Assembly: GCF_034932065.1 (NCBI RefSeq)
Contig: NZ_JAYGHP010000013.1
Span: forward strand, 1-64,000
DNA: 64,000 nucleotides
Direction of reading: 5' to 3'
Source of the DNA: Crocosphaera sp. UHCC 0190
GTDB taxonomy: Bacteria > Cyanobacteriota > Cyanobacteriia > Cyanobacteriales > Microcystaceae
Shown here: in pieces, positions 46,201 to 54,335 of the stretch
Layout: the number at the start of each line of letters is the position of its first letter
Numbering within the stretch: position 1 is the stretch's first letter
Program-made: the position numbers and the translations under genes
Notes under the pieces: generated by a model
Databases searched by the model: none
The model's input: the letters and a program-made list of their open reading frames with translations, nothing else
Told to the model about the DNA's origin: nothing

Positions 46201-46338
46201 TTAACTTCTCGTAGTGGGGATAAACATCGTCAACTAGCCATGAATTTAGGCGCGTCTGCTTATTTTTCTAAACCGTTTAAGGAAACTGAATTATTAGCCA
46301 CATTAGAACAGTTAATTAAAGCATCTTTAGTTAAGTAA
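43270..46338 (+). CDS. pilL: Hybrid CheA-type histidine kinase with response regulator, PilL-like
   Basis: The 1022-residue protein has an HPt domain (1-115) with phospho-His49 in AAHSIKGGA. A second HPt-like domain (about 150-235) has AAQELEGLG in place of the His motif (188-196). Dimerisation helices (about 400-500), a CheA ATPase domain (about 570-720; LLRNAFDHGIE, DDGAGIN, GRGVGMDVV), a CheW-like domain (about 730-870) and a C-terminal receiver (about 895-1020; VDDSINVRRF, SDLEMPRLDG, KPF) follow. It is the kinase of the pil chemotaxis pathway. The second HPt cannot be phosphorylated at the usual position. Confidence 0.92.
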   Translation: MAKDKEQEIRWQFLGEAQEYLNALESGLLGLATHGVDRQQMDGALRAAHSIKGGAAMMGFQTLSELAHRLEDFLKVLKVGGSHSVDRSLESLLLTSIDHLRQVAQWNRQGIDIDRSWLETQVNPLMAALYERLGDPQPEDATTLLSEEAGEDMVLLMFQTEVEGCLQRLESVLDNPQQPCLLEEFVIAAQELEGLGQMLQLEAFSALCQSIIQGLETYQEQIQTIAPLGLQAWRRSQAMVIIGQREMMPTELDLSHLSSMPAIEDNLSLSLADAESEIWDNSFVDLEDTPLSFGFPSSGFLSSGTPQPLFPDESSQLPGETTLPLPWELEQETEELNILMTPDALKSYVTTKEFTEEAQEFLAQLNADKIETANDFIVSPSPRSTEDIDTGEEQETIRVPIKQLEALSDLFGELTIERNGLNLQLKRLRNLVELLSDRVQTLEQSNAHLKNTYDQVGERSPDKDSTLKSGQLSLQDFDLLEMDRYSDLHVASQEMMDTMVQLQEVTRDLQTNLDETEGSSRAFSRTFKLMQTTITQLRMRPIADLVGRFPMGLRQMELQYGKQVDLKIKGGSTLVDRTILEALNDPLLHLLRNAFDHGIETPEVRQAAGKPETGTIEISATYRGNKTIITVQDDGAGINLDKIRVKALQMGLNQSDLAEATNKELLDLIFEPGFTTAEAVTDLSGRGVGMDVVRTNLRQIRGEIAVATKPGQGTSFILTVPFTLSVIRVLLVESGGMLLAFPNSVIEEMISLDPEMMMMGTGQNVLNWDGQLVPLIALGQQLDFARPHPITPIEAMAVIDQPTVLMIAQGHDFVGIQVDRYWGEQEVTIRQVEGNLGMPSGFSGCTILGDGRVVPLIDATALLRWINEENRPLLRSQPPTLADLDLRFTETKAIAPTIMIVDDSINVRRFLALTLEKAGYQVEQAKDGQDALEKLQGGLLSKIQLIISDLEMPRLDGYGLLSHLKSDSMLKYLPVVMLTSRSGDKHRQLAMNLGASAYFSKPFKETELLATLEQLIKASLVK

Positions 46339-46358
46339 GAAGTTAAAAGGTAAAAATC

Positions 46359-46850
46359 ATGACTCTCTACTCTCCCCGTCGTTCTCGTCTTCTCGCCGCT
46401 AATAAAATAGAAAAAACTCAACAAATGATTGCTTTTATCTTGGGTAAAGAAGGGTTTGCTTTACCTATTGATGCAGTTCAAAAAGTAGTCCCCATGGGCA
46501 AAATCTATGGTGATCCTCAAGAGAAAGGTATTAGTTTAACCCATTATCAAGACCAAAAATTATTAGTGATTGATGTTGATCGTTGTATCTTTGGTATCAC
46601 ATCAATGCCATCCGAGCAAGAAATTACTGAACAACGTTTTTTATTAATTATTCACAATAAAGTCCATAAAATTGTCGGATTACCCATAGATTCTCCCCCC
46701 TCTCTTCGTCGTGTTCCTGAATCAGCATTTATGGCATTACCCGAAAATTATTTAACCCAAGGGAATATTCATTGTATTAGTTCTACCATGATTCAAATTC
46801 CTAATCAAGAGCCTTTATTTTTATTAGATGTTGATAAATTGATCCCTTAA
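46359..46850 (+). CDS. CheW-like domain protein, end of pil operon
   Basis: This 163-residue protein resembles CheW/PilI: MIAFILGKEGFALPIDAVQKVVPMGKIYGDP, LLVIDVDRCIFG and LLDVDKLIP. It starts 20 bp after pilL. It is a second coupling protein in the same cluster, and may compete with PilI at the receptor-kinase array. It is more divergent in its middle than canonical CheW. Confidence 0.75.
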   Translation: MTLYSPRRSRLLAANKIEKTQQMIAFILGKEGFALPIDAVQKVVPMGKIYGDPQEKGISLTHYQDQKLLVIDVDRCIFGITSMPSEQEITEQRFLLIIHNKVHKIVGLPIDSPPSLRRVPESAFMALPENYLTQGNIHCISSTMIQIPNQEPLFLLDVDKLIP

Positions 46851-46891
46851 GTTCGGTAGAACTGAACTTGCCATGTAAAATTAATAAATGA

Positions 46892-46955
46892 ATACAGACT
46901 AAAGCCTTATTCTATAAGCACAAAGGCTGTCTACACAGCCTAATTTTAAGCCTGG
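46892..46955. repeat. Dispersed ~65-bp intergenic repeat, copy 2
   Basis: This is a close copy of 3179-3246, with the same order of ATACAG, ATTCTA, ACAAAGGCTGT and ACAGCCTAATT.TAAGCC. It lies directly after the last pil cluster gene. Confidence 0.6.
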
Positions 46956-47118
46956 GTAAGCTGTTGTGCATTTAAACTGCGTATTGTTTAAATTAATAAA
47001 AAAGGCTGTAGAGCCTTAAATTCTATCCTAAGTTAACCAATCAAGAGGATTTTTCCGAAATCTTCACCCTTCAGCATGAAGACAATTAAAGAATACTGCT
47101 GTGAGAAGGGTAAGGAAA

Positions 47119-47286
47119 ATGACTATTAAATGGAAAATTCTTATTAGTAAATTAGCGGTTTGGATAATGATTGAAATTATCCTCAACTGTTTAGGATTAG
47201 ATAATCTAGCTGATTATGGTGAATTTGTCCAGAAACGTTATCCTCTATTGATTTCTTTTCCTGTTCAGGTGATGCTGAAATCCTAG
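47119..47286 (+). CDS. Small hydrophobic protein of unknown function
   Basis: The start is placed at ATG 47119, 3-10 nt after GGGTAAGGAAA; a GTG at 47101 is a weaker alternative. The 55-residue product has one membrane segment (ILISKLAVWIMIEIILNCLGL) followed by a short tail with NLADYGEFVQKR. It has a coding-like ribosome site, but only weak support otherwise. Confidence 0.5.
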   Translation: MTIKWKILISKLAVWIMIEIILNCLGLDNLADYGEFVQKRYPLLISFPVQVMLKS

Positions 47287-47375
47287 TTTTAATAGCCAAA
47301 TACGATATTATTATACAAGGTTTCTAGAATGGTGATATTGTCCATATTCTCTAAAATATATATGGTTAAGAATCA

Positions 47376-47392
47376 GGTGAGTATTGCTCACC
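47376..47392 (-). terminator. Hairpin after the sodium/solute symporter gene
   Basis: GGTGAG (47376-47381) pairs with CTCACC (47387-47392). On the minus strand it follows the transporter stop by about 20 bp. The surrounding GTAGGGTGAGCAATACTCACC resembles the hairpin at 51153-51169. Confidence 0.4.
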
Positions 47393-47412
47393 CTACCTAC
47401 TATTAGTTTAAC

Positions 47413-49263
47413 CTAAAACCCATCATCTAATCCAGGTCTAGGCATAGGTACAATAGTTTTTTTGTTCAATTGACGTAACCAAATTCCTCCAATAACTGCA
47501 ATTGTTAATGATAGAAATCCGGTCATAGATTGTAATAGTAAAAAGCCACCAATCGCAAACATACTGCCAAACATTAATAAAGTAGCCGCCACAACTCTTA
47601 GGATATCTGTTCTTAAATCTTGGGCTGATTTTAACCCCGTTTTATATTGTTGATATTGCCAACCGATTCCCCCTGGACGAACCAGAGTATAAAAATTTAA
47701 GAGGGTTTCTTCATCTTCAGGGGGCGTTAAAAACATAACCGTTATCCACACCACTGCAGTCATTACAGAAATGCCTAATAATCGCCAACCAAAGTCAGGA
47801 AAAATATTATTAATTGCAGGATTGATCGTGGTAACTAAACCAATTATAAACCCGGCAATCATTGCTGATAACTCGGCTGCGGCATTGATTCGCCACCAAA
47901 ACCAACGTAAAATTAAGACTAATCCTGGCCCCGTACCAATGGCAATCACTAAACGAAACACTGTCGTAATATCCGTTGCATAAAAAGCAGCAATTGACCC
48001 GAAAACCGTCACCAAAACTGATGATATTCTCACAGCATTGGTTAACTCAAAATCAGAGGCTTGAGGACGGAAAAAACGACGATAAAGGTCATTAGTTAAA
48101 TAAGAAGCACCCCAGTTAATAGAAGTGGAAATGGTACTCATAAAGGCAGCAATTAATGAAGCCACCACTAACCCCAATAAAGCGGAAGGTAAATACTTTA
48201 ACATCAGGGTTGGATAAGCTAATTCAGGGTCTTCTAAATTAGGTAATAAAACTATTGCAGCTAAAGCCGTAATAATCCAAGGCCAAGTTCTCACAATATA
48301 GTGCAAAATATTAAAAAACCAAGTTGCTTTTTCCGCTTCTTTCTTAGCTGCTGCCTCCGTATTTCCTTTCACAGCTAATAATCTTTGCACAAATTCACCA
48401 CCCCCATCACTCCGACGAAATGACCACCATTGCACAAATAAATAAGCTGAAAATGTCGTCGCTGTAATCCCTGCTGCATCATTCCAAGTAAACCCAAACC
48501 CCCCATTACTGGTAATAGGAATAAAAGATAAAACATCAAACTCTGTTACCCCTTGCACTTTGGGAATTAATTGATGGATTCCTCCCACATCATGAAGGGC
48601 AATACCTGCGACAATCATTGCCCCTAATAAACCGAGAAAAAATTGAAAGAAATCTGTAATCACCACACCCCAAAGCCCCGAAACTCCCGTGTAAATGAGA
48701 ACAAAGATACTCAAAAAAATCACTGTCCAAAGTTTGCCTGATTCTCCCGGATTAAGGCCTAAACTTTGCCATAGTTGCAAAGCATCCACGACTTTTACCA
48801 TCGCTAACATGGCGTATCCAATACCAATACAGTTGATGGGAACTGCAAATAAAAAGGCCTTCGTTGCCCGTAAAATAGCTGCCGTTGACCCACCATAACG
48901 CAGTTCTGTTAATTCAGCATCAGTTACCACTTCAGAACGTCGCCACAGCCCCGCAAAGATGTAAATTAAGACAATATGGGCAATACCAAAACTCCACCAT
49001 TCCCAGTTCCCTGCAATACCTCTGGTTGCCACCACACCACAGATGTACAAGGGAGTATCAATCGAAAAAGTTGTGGCGGCCATACTGGTTCCCGCTAACC
49101 ACCAAGGAAGGTTTCTTCCGGCCAAGAGGTTATCAACCAGACTTTTGGGTTCTTTTTCCTCCCCTGTTGTTGAGGGTTTGCTTTCTTTGTGAGATAAAAA
49201 TAACCCTAACACCATTGTGGCGATGAGATAAATTACGATAATAATCCAATCAATCGGTTGCAT
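47413..49263 (-). CDS. Sodium:solute symporter family protein
   Basis: The 616-residue protein has about 13 membrane segments and the SSS-family pattern: N-terminal DWIIIVIYLIATMVLGLFLSHK, NLLAGRNLPWWLAGTSMAATTFSIDTPL and the later AAFMSTISTSINWGASYLTNDLY. It uses a sodium gradient to import an organic solute; the substrate cannot be inferred. It is divergent from the GT39-like gene, only 50 bp apart. Confidence 0.9.
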   Translation of the reverse strand: MQPIDWIIIVIYLIATMVLGLFLSHKESKPSTTGEEKEPKSLVDNLLAGRNLPWWLAGTSMAATTFSIDTPLYICGVVATRGIAGNWEWWSFGIAHIVLIYIFAGLWRRSEVVTDAELTELRYGGSTAAILRATKAFLFAVPINCIGIGYAMLAMVKVVDALQLWQSLGLNPGESGKLWTVIFLSIFVLIYTGVSGLWGVVITDFFQFFLGLLGAMIVAGIALHDVGGIHQLIPKVQGVTEFDVLSFIPITSNGGFGFTWNDAAGITATTFSAYLFVQWWSFRRSDGGGEFVQRLLAVKGNTEAAAKKEAEKATWFFNILHYIVRTWPWIITALAAIVLLPNLEDPELAYPTLMLKYLPSALLGLVVASLIAAFMSTISTSINWGASYLTNDLYRRFFRPQASDFELTNAVRISSVLVTVFGSIAAFYATDITTVFRLVIAIGTGPGLVLILRWFWWRINAAAELSAMIAGFIIGLVTTINPAINNIFPDFGWRLLGISVMTAVVWITVMFLTPPEDEETLLNFYTLVRPGGIGWQYQQYKTGLKSAQDLRTDILRVVAATLLMFGSMFAIGGFLLLQSMTGFLSLTIAVIGGIWLRQLNKKTIVPMPRPGLDDGF

Positions 49264-49313
49264 AGTTTGAATTTTAAGTTATTTTATTTAAAGTTTGGTT
49301 GTGAGGATAGTCA

Positions 49314-51086
49314 GTGTTAAAACTTCAGTCGTCTAAACAGTGGGTGAGTCAGGTATCTCAAGTCAATGACTGGGTACTTTTGTGTTTATGGGTGTTTCTT
49401 GGTAGTATTCTCCGCTTTGCAAATTTGACAGCTAAACCCCCTTGGACAGATGAATTTGCCACCATGGTATTTAGCTTAGGGAACAATTTTACCTCCGTTC
49501 CTCTGAATCAGGTTATTTCATTAGATACCCTTTTGCAACCACTTAGTTTGAACCCTGACGCAAATATCGGGGATGTTGTTTCTTTATTATTACGAGAAGA
49601 TAATCATCCGCCTCTTTATTTTGTTTTGGTTCATTTATGGGTGAAATTGTTTCCTTCTTCCGGGGAGTATGTTGATGTTTGGGTCATGCGATCGCTGCCT
49701 GCTTTATTGGGAGTTTTATCGATTCCTGCTGTTTATTTTCTAGCAAAAATCGCTTTTCGTTCTCGTCTCATTGCCCAAATTAGTGCGGCTTTAATGGCGG
49801 TTTCTTCCTATGGTATTTTCTTGGCCCAAGAAGCGCGTCATTACACCTTAGCTATTTTGTTTGTCATTTTTTCTTTAAGCTGTTTAGTTGTCTCTTTGAG
49901 ACATCTTTATCAGCAAACATTAATCCCATTATGGTTGGTTTTTTCTTGGATTTTGATCAATAGTTTGGGTTTATCAGTTCATTACTTTTTTTGTTTAACC
50001 CTGGTGGCAGAAGCCATTACATTAGGGATTTTAAGTTATTTCAAATTTCAACAAAATGTATCTGCTTCATTACAACGTAATTTAATCCGTATTCTCTTGG
50101 TAATTGTGGGAACGACTACCACCGGTTTAATCTGGATGTTTGTGGTAATTCCCCAAGGATACGGTAATAATATGATTACTTGGATTCATCCTTTAAGTCA
50201 TATTTTATACGCCATTAGTCCCCCATTCCAATTGTTAGCGGTATGGGTTCCGATGATTTCTTTGTTACCTGTAGAATCGGATTCTATTCCCATTGTTATT
50301 CTGTCTGGTTTAATCTTACTGTTGTTTTTTATTTGGTTTATTCCTTATATCAACAGAGGAATTAAAACAGGAATGCAGTTAAATCAATTTCGCTTACCTT
50401 TGCTGATTTTGATGACATTTATTGGGGGTGTAATTAGTTTATTTCTCATCATTACTTATGTCATCGGACAAGATTTAACTCGTGCTGCTCGCTATAGTTT
50501 TACTTACTTCCCTGCTGTTATGGTTTTAGTTGGGGCAAGTTTAGGGATTTTGTGGAATGAAGTTAAACCGGAAAATATCATTTTACAACAGCAAAAAACA
50601 TTAAATCCCCTAATTTTACTCCGCAAACTTTATGACAAATTAAACTCTAATGGGAAGTTAGCTTGTACGGCTGTTTGGGTAATGGGATTTTTAGGGGCAA
50701 TTACAGTTATGGTTAATTTGGGTTATCAAAAATATTATCGCCCAGAACAATTTATTTCTGTGATTAAAGAAACCGCATCTCAACCTGTTTTAATCGCTAC
50801 GACTCATAAAAGTTTAGTCCAAACCGGAGAAATGATGGGTATAGGTTTAGAATTACATCGACAATCTGAATTAGAAAATATTTCATTTTTGTTAATTCAT
50901 CAAGAGCAAGATAATTCCCCTGAAACAACAGATAAACTACAACAAACCGTAGAAAAGCTGTCTCATCCCCTAGAAGTTTGGACAGTTAATTTTATAGCAC
51001 CTATTGACTTGAAAAATTGTACTGTTGATGTCAAAAACCATCCTTATATTGATGGTTACGGATATAAAAGATATATTTGTAATTGA
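49314..51086 (+). CDS. GT39-like membrane glycosyltransferase
   Basis: The start is a GTG at 49314. The 590-residue protein has about ten membrane segments. The conserved first extracytoplasmic loop is KPPWTDEFATMVFSLG (Asp-Glu near 45) and the second is LREDNHPPLYFVLVHLWVKL. This is the form of the ArnT/PMT (GT39) superfamily, which transfers sugars from polyprenyl phosphate donors. The acceptor is unknown. A soluble C-terminal domain (about 460-590) has no recognised fold. Confidence 0.8.
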   Translation: MLKLQSSKQWVSQVSQVNDWVLLCLWVFLGSILRFANLTAKPPWTDEFATMVFSLGNNFTSVPLNQVISLDTLLQPLSLNPDANIGDVVSLLLREDNHPPLYFVLVHLWVKLFPSSGEYVDVWVMRSLPALLGVLSIPAVYFLAKIAFRSRLIAQISAALMAVSSYGIFLAQEARHYTLAILFVIFSLSCLVVSLRHLYQQTLIPLWLVFSWILINSLGLSVHYFFCLTLVAEAITLGILSYFKFQQNVSASLQRNLIRILLVIVGTTTTGLIWMFVVIPQGYGNNMITWIHPLSHILYAISPPFQLLAVWVPMISLLPVESDSIPIVILSGLILLLFFIWFIPYINRGIKTGMQLNQFRLPLLILMTFIGGVISLFLIITYVIGQDLTRAARYSFTYFPAVMVLVGASLGILWNEVKPENIILQQQKTLNPLILLRKLYDKLNSNGKLACTAVWVMGFLGAITVMVNLGYQKYYRPEQFISVIKETASQPVLIATTHKSLVQTGEMMGIGLELHRQSELENISFLLIHQEQDNSPETTDKLQQTVEKLSHPLEVWTVNFIAPIDLKNCTVDVKNHPYIDGYGYKRYICN

Positions 51087-51108
51087 GTGAATTTTATCAA
51101 TTTTGTGT

Positions 51109-51138
51109 AGAGACGTTTCATAAAACGTCTCTTTTTTA
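51109..51138 (+). terminator. Intrinsic terminator after the GT39-like gene
   Basis: AGAGACGTTT (51109-51118) pairs perfectly with AAACGTCTCT (51123-51132) around CATA, followed by six T residues. This is a standard intrinsic terminator. Confidence 0.85.
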
Positions 51139-51152
51139 ATCTTATCAAGTAG

Positions 51153-51169
51153 GGTGGGCAATGCCCACC
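51153..51169 (-). terminator. Hairpin before the ferredoxin gene 3' end
   Basis: GGTGGGCA (51153-51160) and TGCCCACC (51162-51169) form a tight hairpin. It lies just beyond the stop of the ferredoxin gene (51188) on the minus strand. It resembles the hairpin near 47376. Confidence 0.55.
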
Positions 51170-51187
51170 TTACTTACTACAATCAGG

Positions 51188-51505
51188 TTAAGGTTGGGGA
51201 AACTGTCGATTATAAACCATGTCTTCTTTTTTCGTTTCCACTTTTAGGTTAGAACGAGGATAGGAGACACATAATAGGGCATAACCTTCTCCTTGTAACT
51301 CAGGAGATAACCCCATCCCTTCACTTTGATCAACCTCTCCCTCTAACAATTGTGCGGCGCAAGTGGTACAAACTCCCGCACTACAAGAAAAGGGCAAGTC
51401 AATGTTAGCCTCTTGGGCAGCAGTAAGCACCGTTTTATCGTCGGGAACTTCAATGGTGTAGGTTTCCCCTTCGTGATGAATTTCAACAGTATAAATATTT
51501 GACAT
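51188..51505 (-). CDS. [2Fe-2S] plant-type ferredoxin
   Basis: The 105-residue protein has the cluster ligands Cys41, Cys46, Cys49 and Cys79 in the order C-x4-C-x2-C...C (SCSAGVCTTC, LLC). It is a plant-type ferredoxin with a C-terminal extension (SYPRSNLKVETKKEDMVYNRQFPQP) longer than the major PetF. It carries electrons in the cytoplasm, and the extension suggests a specialised partner. Confidence 0.9.
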   Translation of the reverse strand: MSNIYTVEIHHEGETYTIEVPDDKTVLTAAQEANIDLPFSCSAGVCTTCAAQLLEGEVDQSEGMGLSPELQGEGYALLCVSYPRSNLKVETKKEDMVYNRQFPQP

Positions 51506-51702
51506 AAGTCCCGTAAAACTCGATAAGCTTTCCTTGATCTAATGTATCTTTATTGGGCAACCCCTGGCTATTGTTAAGAAATATAGCTAAACTTAAAGCT
51601 TGATTGCAGTTTGCTTGATTTGCTGACAGAGAACCCCAACAGAATGTTATTTTTGAGCAACGCTTAATTAATGCGTCTCAAAATTGCTATCGGAAAGGGT
51701 AT

Positions 51703-51879
51703 ATGTACAATAAAAATACAGATAAAGACTTAGTGGCTGCTGGCTTAACCGCTGCCTTGGGTGCCGGAATTGTGACATCTTTTGCCGTTGGACAAGGACA
51801 AGATCCTTTACTGGCATTAGGAATCACTGCGATCGCTGCCATTTGTGGGGTGATCTTTCATCAATTTGATATTATTTAA
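51703..51879 (+). CDS. Small membrane protein (58 aa), unknown function
   Basis: From ATG 51703, preceded by GGAAAGGG, the frame encodes 58 residues. They begin [20 protein letters not shown] and include [20 protein letters not shown] and [12 protein letters not shown]. It has two hydrophobic segments (about 10-30 and 36-53). Its last 8 bp overlap the convergent ridA stop. The composition and ribosome site look real, but no family is recognised. Confidence 0.6.
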   Translation: MYNKNTDKDLVAAGLTAALGAGIVTSFAVGQGQDPLLALGITAIAAICGVIFHQFDII

Positions 51880-52264
51880 TCACAGCAATACATTCAATTT
51901 CTACTAACACATCTTTGGGTAAGCGGGAAACTTCAACGCAAGCACGAGCCGGGGCAGTTGCTTCGTCAAAATATTGGGCATAAACTTGATTCATTGGGAC
52001 AAAATGCGCTAAATTTTTCAGAAAAACCGTTGTTTTGATCACATTTTCCCAAGTCGTGCCTGCGGCTTCTAAAATGGCTCCGATATTTTTCATAACTTGT
52101 TGGGTTTGTTGCGTAATGTCTTCCGATCCAACAATTTGTGATGTTTGGGGATCTAAGGGAATTTGGCCAGCAATAAATAAGAGTTGTCCCTGGACGGCGA
52201 TCGCTTGATTATAGGGGCCAACAGGGGCCGGTGCATTTTCTGTACGGATAACTGTTTTACTCAT
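51872..52264 (-). CDS. ridA: RidA family reactive intermediate/imine deaminase
   Basis: The 130-residue protein matches the RidA family, with [30 protein letters not shown] near the start. The conserved Arg in [25 protein letters not shown] is near residue 105, and Gly/Pro positions are typical. RidA hydrolyses reactive enamines and imines such as 2-aminoacrylate, protecting PLP enzymes. It is soluble. Confidence 0.93.
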   Translation of the reverse strand: MSKTVIRTENAPAPVGPYNQAIAVQGQLLFIAGQIPLDPQTSQIVGSEDITQQTQQVMKNIGAILEAAGTTWENVIKTTVFLKNLAHFVPMNQVYAQYFDEATAPARACVEVSRLPKDVLVEIECIAVIK

Positions 52265-52330
52265 TAATCATATTCAACTTGCTTACCAGGCTTGATCTTA
52301 TCATTGTTGTCTGTCTGATCGACCCTATAG

Positions 52331-52356
52331 GTAGGGGGAATTGATGAATTACCCCG
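52331..52356. repeat. Imperfect palindrome upstream of panC-cmk
   Basis: GTAGGGGGAATT and AATTACCCC flank GATG, with one mismatch. It is another member of the GTAGGG family, here between divergent ridA and panC-cmk. Confidence 0.5.
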
Positions 52357-52431
52357 ACAAACAACAGCATATATTGATTATGATCATATTTGGGCTAATT
52401 GCTCTTATTGTTTGATTTAATCGATAAAAAA

Positions 52432-53955
52432 ATGCGTTTGTTTAAAACTGTGGCAGGGTTACGGGCTTATTTAGCTTCCCGACGAAACACCCAAAGCATC
52501 GGCCTAGTCCCCACCATGGGGGCTTTACATGAAGGCCATATTAGTTTAATTCGTCGGGCTATGACAGAAATGGATCTGGTGGTGGTTAGTATTTTTGTTA
52601 ACCCCCTGCAATTCGCTCCCCAGGAAGATTTAGACAAATATCCCCGTCAATTGGCTCAAGATTGTCAATATTGCGAAGAATTAGGCGTAAAGGCTGTTTT
52701 TGCCCCAACCCCTGAAGAAATGGGCATTGATGAGATGACAACGAGAGTAATTCCTCCCCCTTCAATGCTCTCTCAATTGTGTGGCCCCTTACGGCCAGGA
52801 CATTTTCAAGGGGTAGCAACCATTGTCACCAAACTTTTGAATATTGTCAGTCCCCAGGTGGCTTATTTTGGGGAAAAAGATGCTCAACAGTTGGCGATCA
52901 TTCGTCAGTTAGTCACTGATTTAAAGTTACCAATTTTAATTAAAAGTTGTCCAATTATTCGGGAACCATCGGGCCTCGCTTATAGTTCTCGCAATCAATA
53001 TCTTTCGGCTCAAGAACGAGATCAAGCCTTAGTTTTATATCATAGTCTTCAGCAAGCAAAACAAGCTTTTCAGCAAGGAGAAAGACAAGGGCCAATATTA
53101 ATTGATTTAGTTCAGCAAAAATTGGCGTTTACTCCATTCCTTAAGGTGCAGTATGTGTCATTAGTTCACCCTGAAACCCTGAATTCCTTAGAGACTGTTG
53201 AAGAAGTAGGGTTATTGGCGATCGCCGCTTATGTGGGATCAACCCGTTTAATTGATAATGTTATGCTTAAGGTACGTCAACCGATTATCGCTATTGATGG
53301 GCCCGCCGGAGCAGGGAAATCAACCGTAACCCGTCGGGTAGCTCAAGCCCTTAATTTAACTTATTTAGATACAGGGGCTATGTATCGGGCGATCGCTTGG
53401 CTGCTGTTACAGTCTGGTATTGCCTTAGAAGATGAAAGTGCGATCGCCGAATTGGTGGCTCAAGCACGGTTAGAATTTCATAATCCCCCCCAAATTATAA
53501 TTAATGGGGAAGATGTTACCCAGGCCATTCGTACCCCGGAAGTGACGGCTCTCGTCTCTCAAATTTCGGCTCAAGGGGCTGTGCGTAATCAGTTGCTTAA
53601 GTATCAACAAGAAATGGGAAAACGAGGCGGTATTGTGGCCGAAGGGCGAGATATTGGGACTCATGTGTTTCCTGATGCAGAGGTGAAAATTTTCTTAACG
53701 GCCTCAGTACAGGAAAGGGCCAGACGACGTTTATTAGATTTTCAGGCTCAAGGACAAGCCGAGATTAATTTAGCGCAACTTGAACAAGAGATTGAACAAA
53801 GAGATTATCGAGATAGTCACCGTTTAATTGCCCCCCTTCGTCAAGCGATCGATGCCATTGAACTGAACACAGATGGGTTAACGATTCAAGAAGTTACTGA
53901 TAAGATTATTGCTCTTTGTCAAGCCAAACTGCCTGAGTTAAGAGCCGTTAATTAA
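52432..53955 (+). CDS. panC/cmk: Bifunctional pantoate--beta-alanine ligase/cytidylate kinase
   Basis: The start is placed at ATG 52432 (MRLFKTVAGLRAYLAS); the longer TTG-started frame lacks family similarity. The 507-residue fusion contains PanC (about 1-275; GLVPTMGALHEGHISLIRRA, KLLNIVSPQVAYFGEKDAQQ, SSRNQYLS) and Cmk (about 283-505; P-loop IDGPAGAGKST, LDTGAMYRAIA, EGRDIGTHVFPDA). The fusion is a known cyanobacterial arrangement. It joins pantothenate synthesis to CMP/dCMP phosphorylation on one chain. PanB is about 47 kb away. Confidence 0.95.
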   Translation: MRLFKTVAGLRAYLASRRNTQSIGLVPTMGALHEGHISLIRRAMTEMDLVVVSIFVNPLQFAPQEDLDKYPRQLAQDCQYCEELGVKAVFAPTPEEMGIDEMTTRVIPPPSMLSQLCGPLRPGHFQGVATIVTKLLNIVSPQVAYFGEKDAQQLAIIRQLVTDLKLPILIKSCPIIREPSGLAYSSRNQYLSAQERDQALVLYHSLQQAKQAFQQGERQGPILIDLVQQKLAFTPFLKVQYVSLVHPETLNSLETVEEVGLLAIAAYVGSTRLIDNVMLKVRQPIIAIDGPAGAGKSTVTRRVAQALNLTYLDTGAMYRAIAWLLLQSGIALEDESAIAELVAQARLEFHNPPQIIINGEDVTQAIRTPEVTALVSQISAQGAVRNQLLKYQQEMGKRGGIVAEGRDIGTHVFPDAEVKIFLTASVQERARRRLLDFQAQGQAEINLAQLEQEIEQRDYRDSHRLIAPLRQAIDAIELNTDGLTIQEVTDKIIALCQAKLPELRAVN

Positions 53956-54020
53956 TGGCTGAAAAATCCTAAGATTTTCTAATGATAATGATTAAAAAAA
54001 TCAATGGTGTTTAAAGGTTA

Positions 54021-54137
54021 ATGATGGTAAAATTTTCAGTGACAACTAGGTACGGGAAACCCCGTATTGAAGAGAGTAAATTTTCCCATGCTATTTTGAG
54101 AGCTTTGGGTTACACTGAAAAAGAATACCTATACTGA
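54021..54137 (+). CDS. Putative small protein (38 aa)
   Basis: ATG 54021 is preceded by AAAGG. The product starts MMVKFSVTTRYGKPRIEE and ends LGYTEKEYLY. It is basic and has no membrane segment. There is no recognised family. A second small frame follows 23 bp later. Confidence 0.35.
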   Translation: MMVKFSVTTRYGKPRIEESKFSHAILRALGYTEKEYLY

Positions 54138-54160
54138 ACTTTTAAATTGAGTTGATTTTT

Positions 54161-54244
54161 ATGAAGCCTGAAGACTTGCAAGTTATCTGGATTACATTGA
54201 TTACTTCTCTTTTTTCCTTATTTCTTACCTTAAGCCTAGCTTAA
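54161..54244 (+). CDS. Putative single-helix membrane miniprotein (27 aa)
   Basis: ATG 54161 opens a frame MKPEDLQVIWITLITSLFSL then FLTLSLA. It is a single hydrophobic segment with an acidic start, the size and form of small photosynthetic or respiratory complex subunits. It matches none that I recognise (PsbX, PetL and PetN were considered). A ribosome site is weak (GAGTTG). Confidence 0.35.
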   Translation: MKPEDLQVIWITLITSLFSLFLTLSLA

Positions 54245-54285
54245 TCAAACGTTCATCTAAAAAATATGCTAAATTAAGTCATGGT

Positions 54286-54335
54286 GCGTGTACCACTAAT
54301 TCCAGAGCAAACCAGGAAGGTACACGCTTTCTTTT
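54286..54335 (+). terminator. Terminator after the tiny reading frames
   Basis: GCGTGTACC (54286-54294) pairs perfectly with GGTACACGC (54319-54327) around a 24-nt loop, followed by TTTCTTTT. The stem ends just before the convergent rhomboid stop, and it may serve both directions. Confidence 0.65.

Larger units (their letters stand above)
53956..54333. other. Intergenic stretch with two tiny reading frames and a terminator
   Basis: This stretch lies between panC-cmk and the rhomboid gene. It contains two short open frames (54021-54137 and 54161-54244) and then a hairpin with T-run at 54286-54335. The order suggests a separate short transcript. Confidence 0.45.

Noticed and set aside
54161-54244. 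Identification of the 27-aa frame as PsbX, PetL, PetN or similar
   Set aside because: The sequence does not match the known motifs of these subunits, so no name was given.
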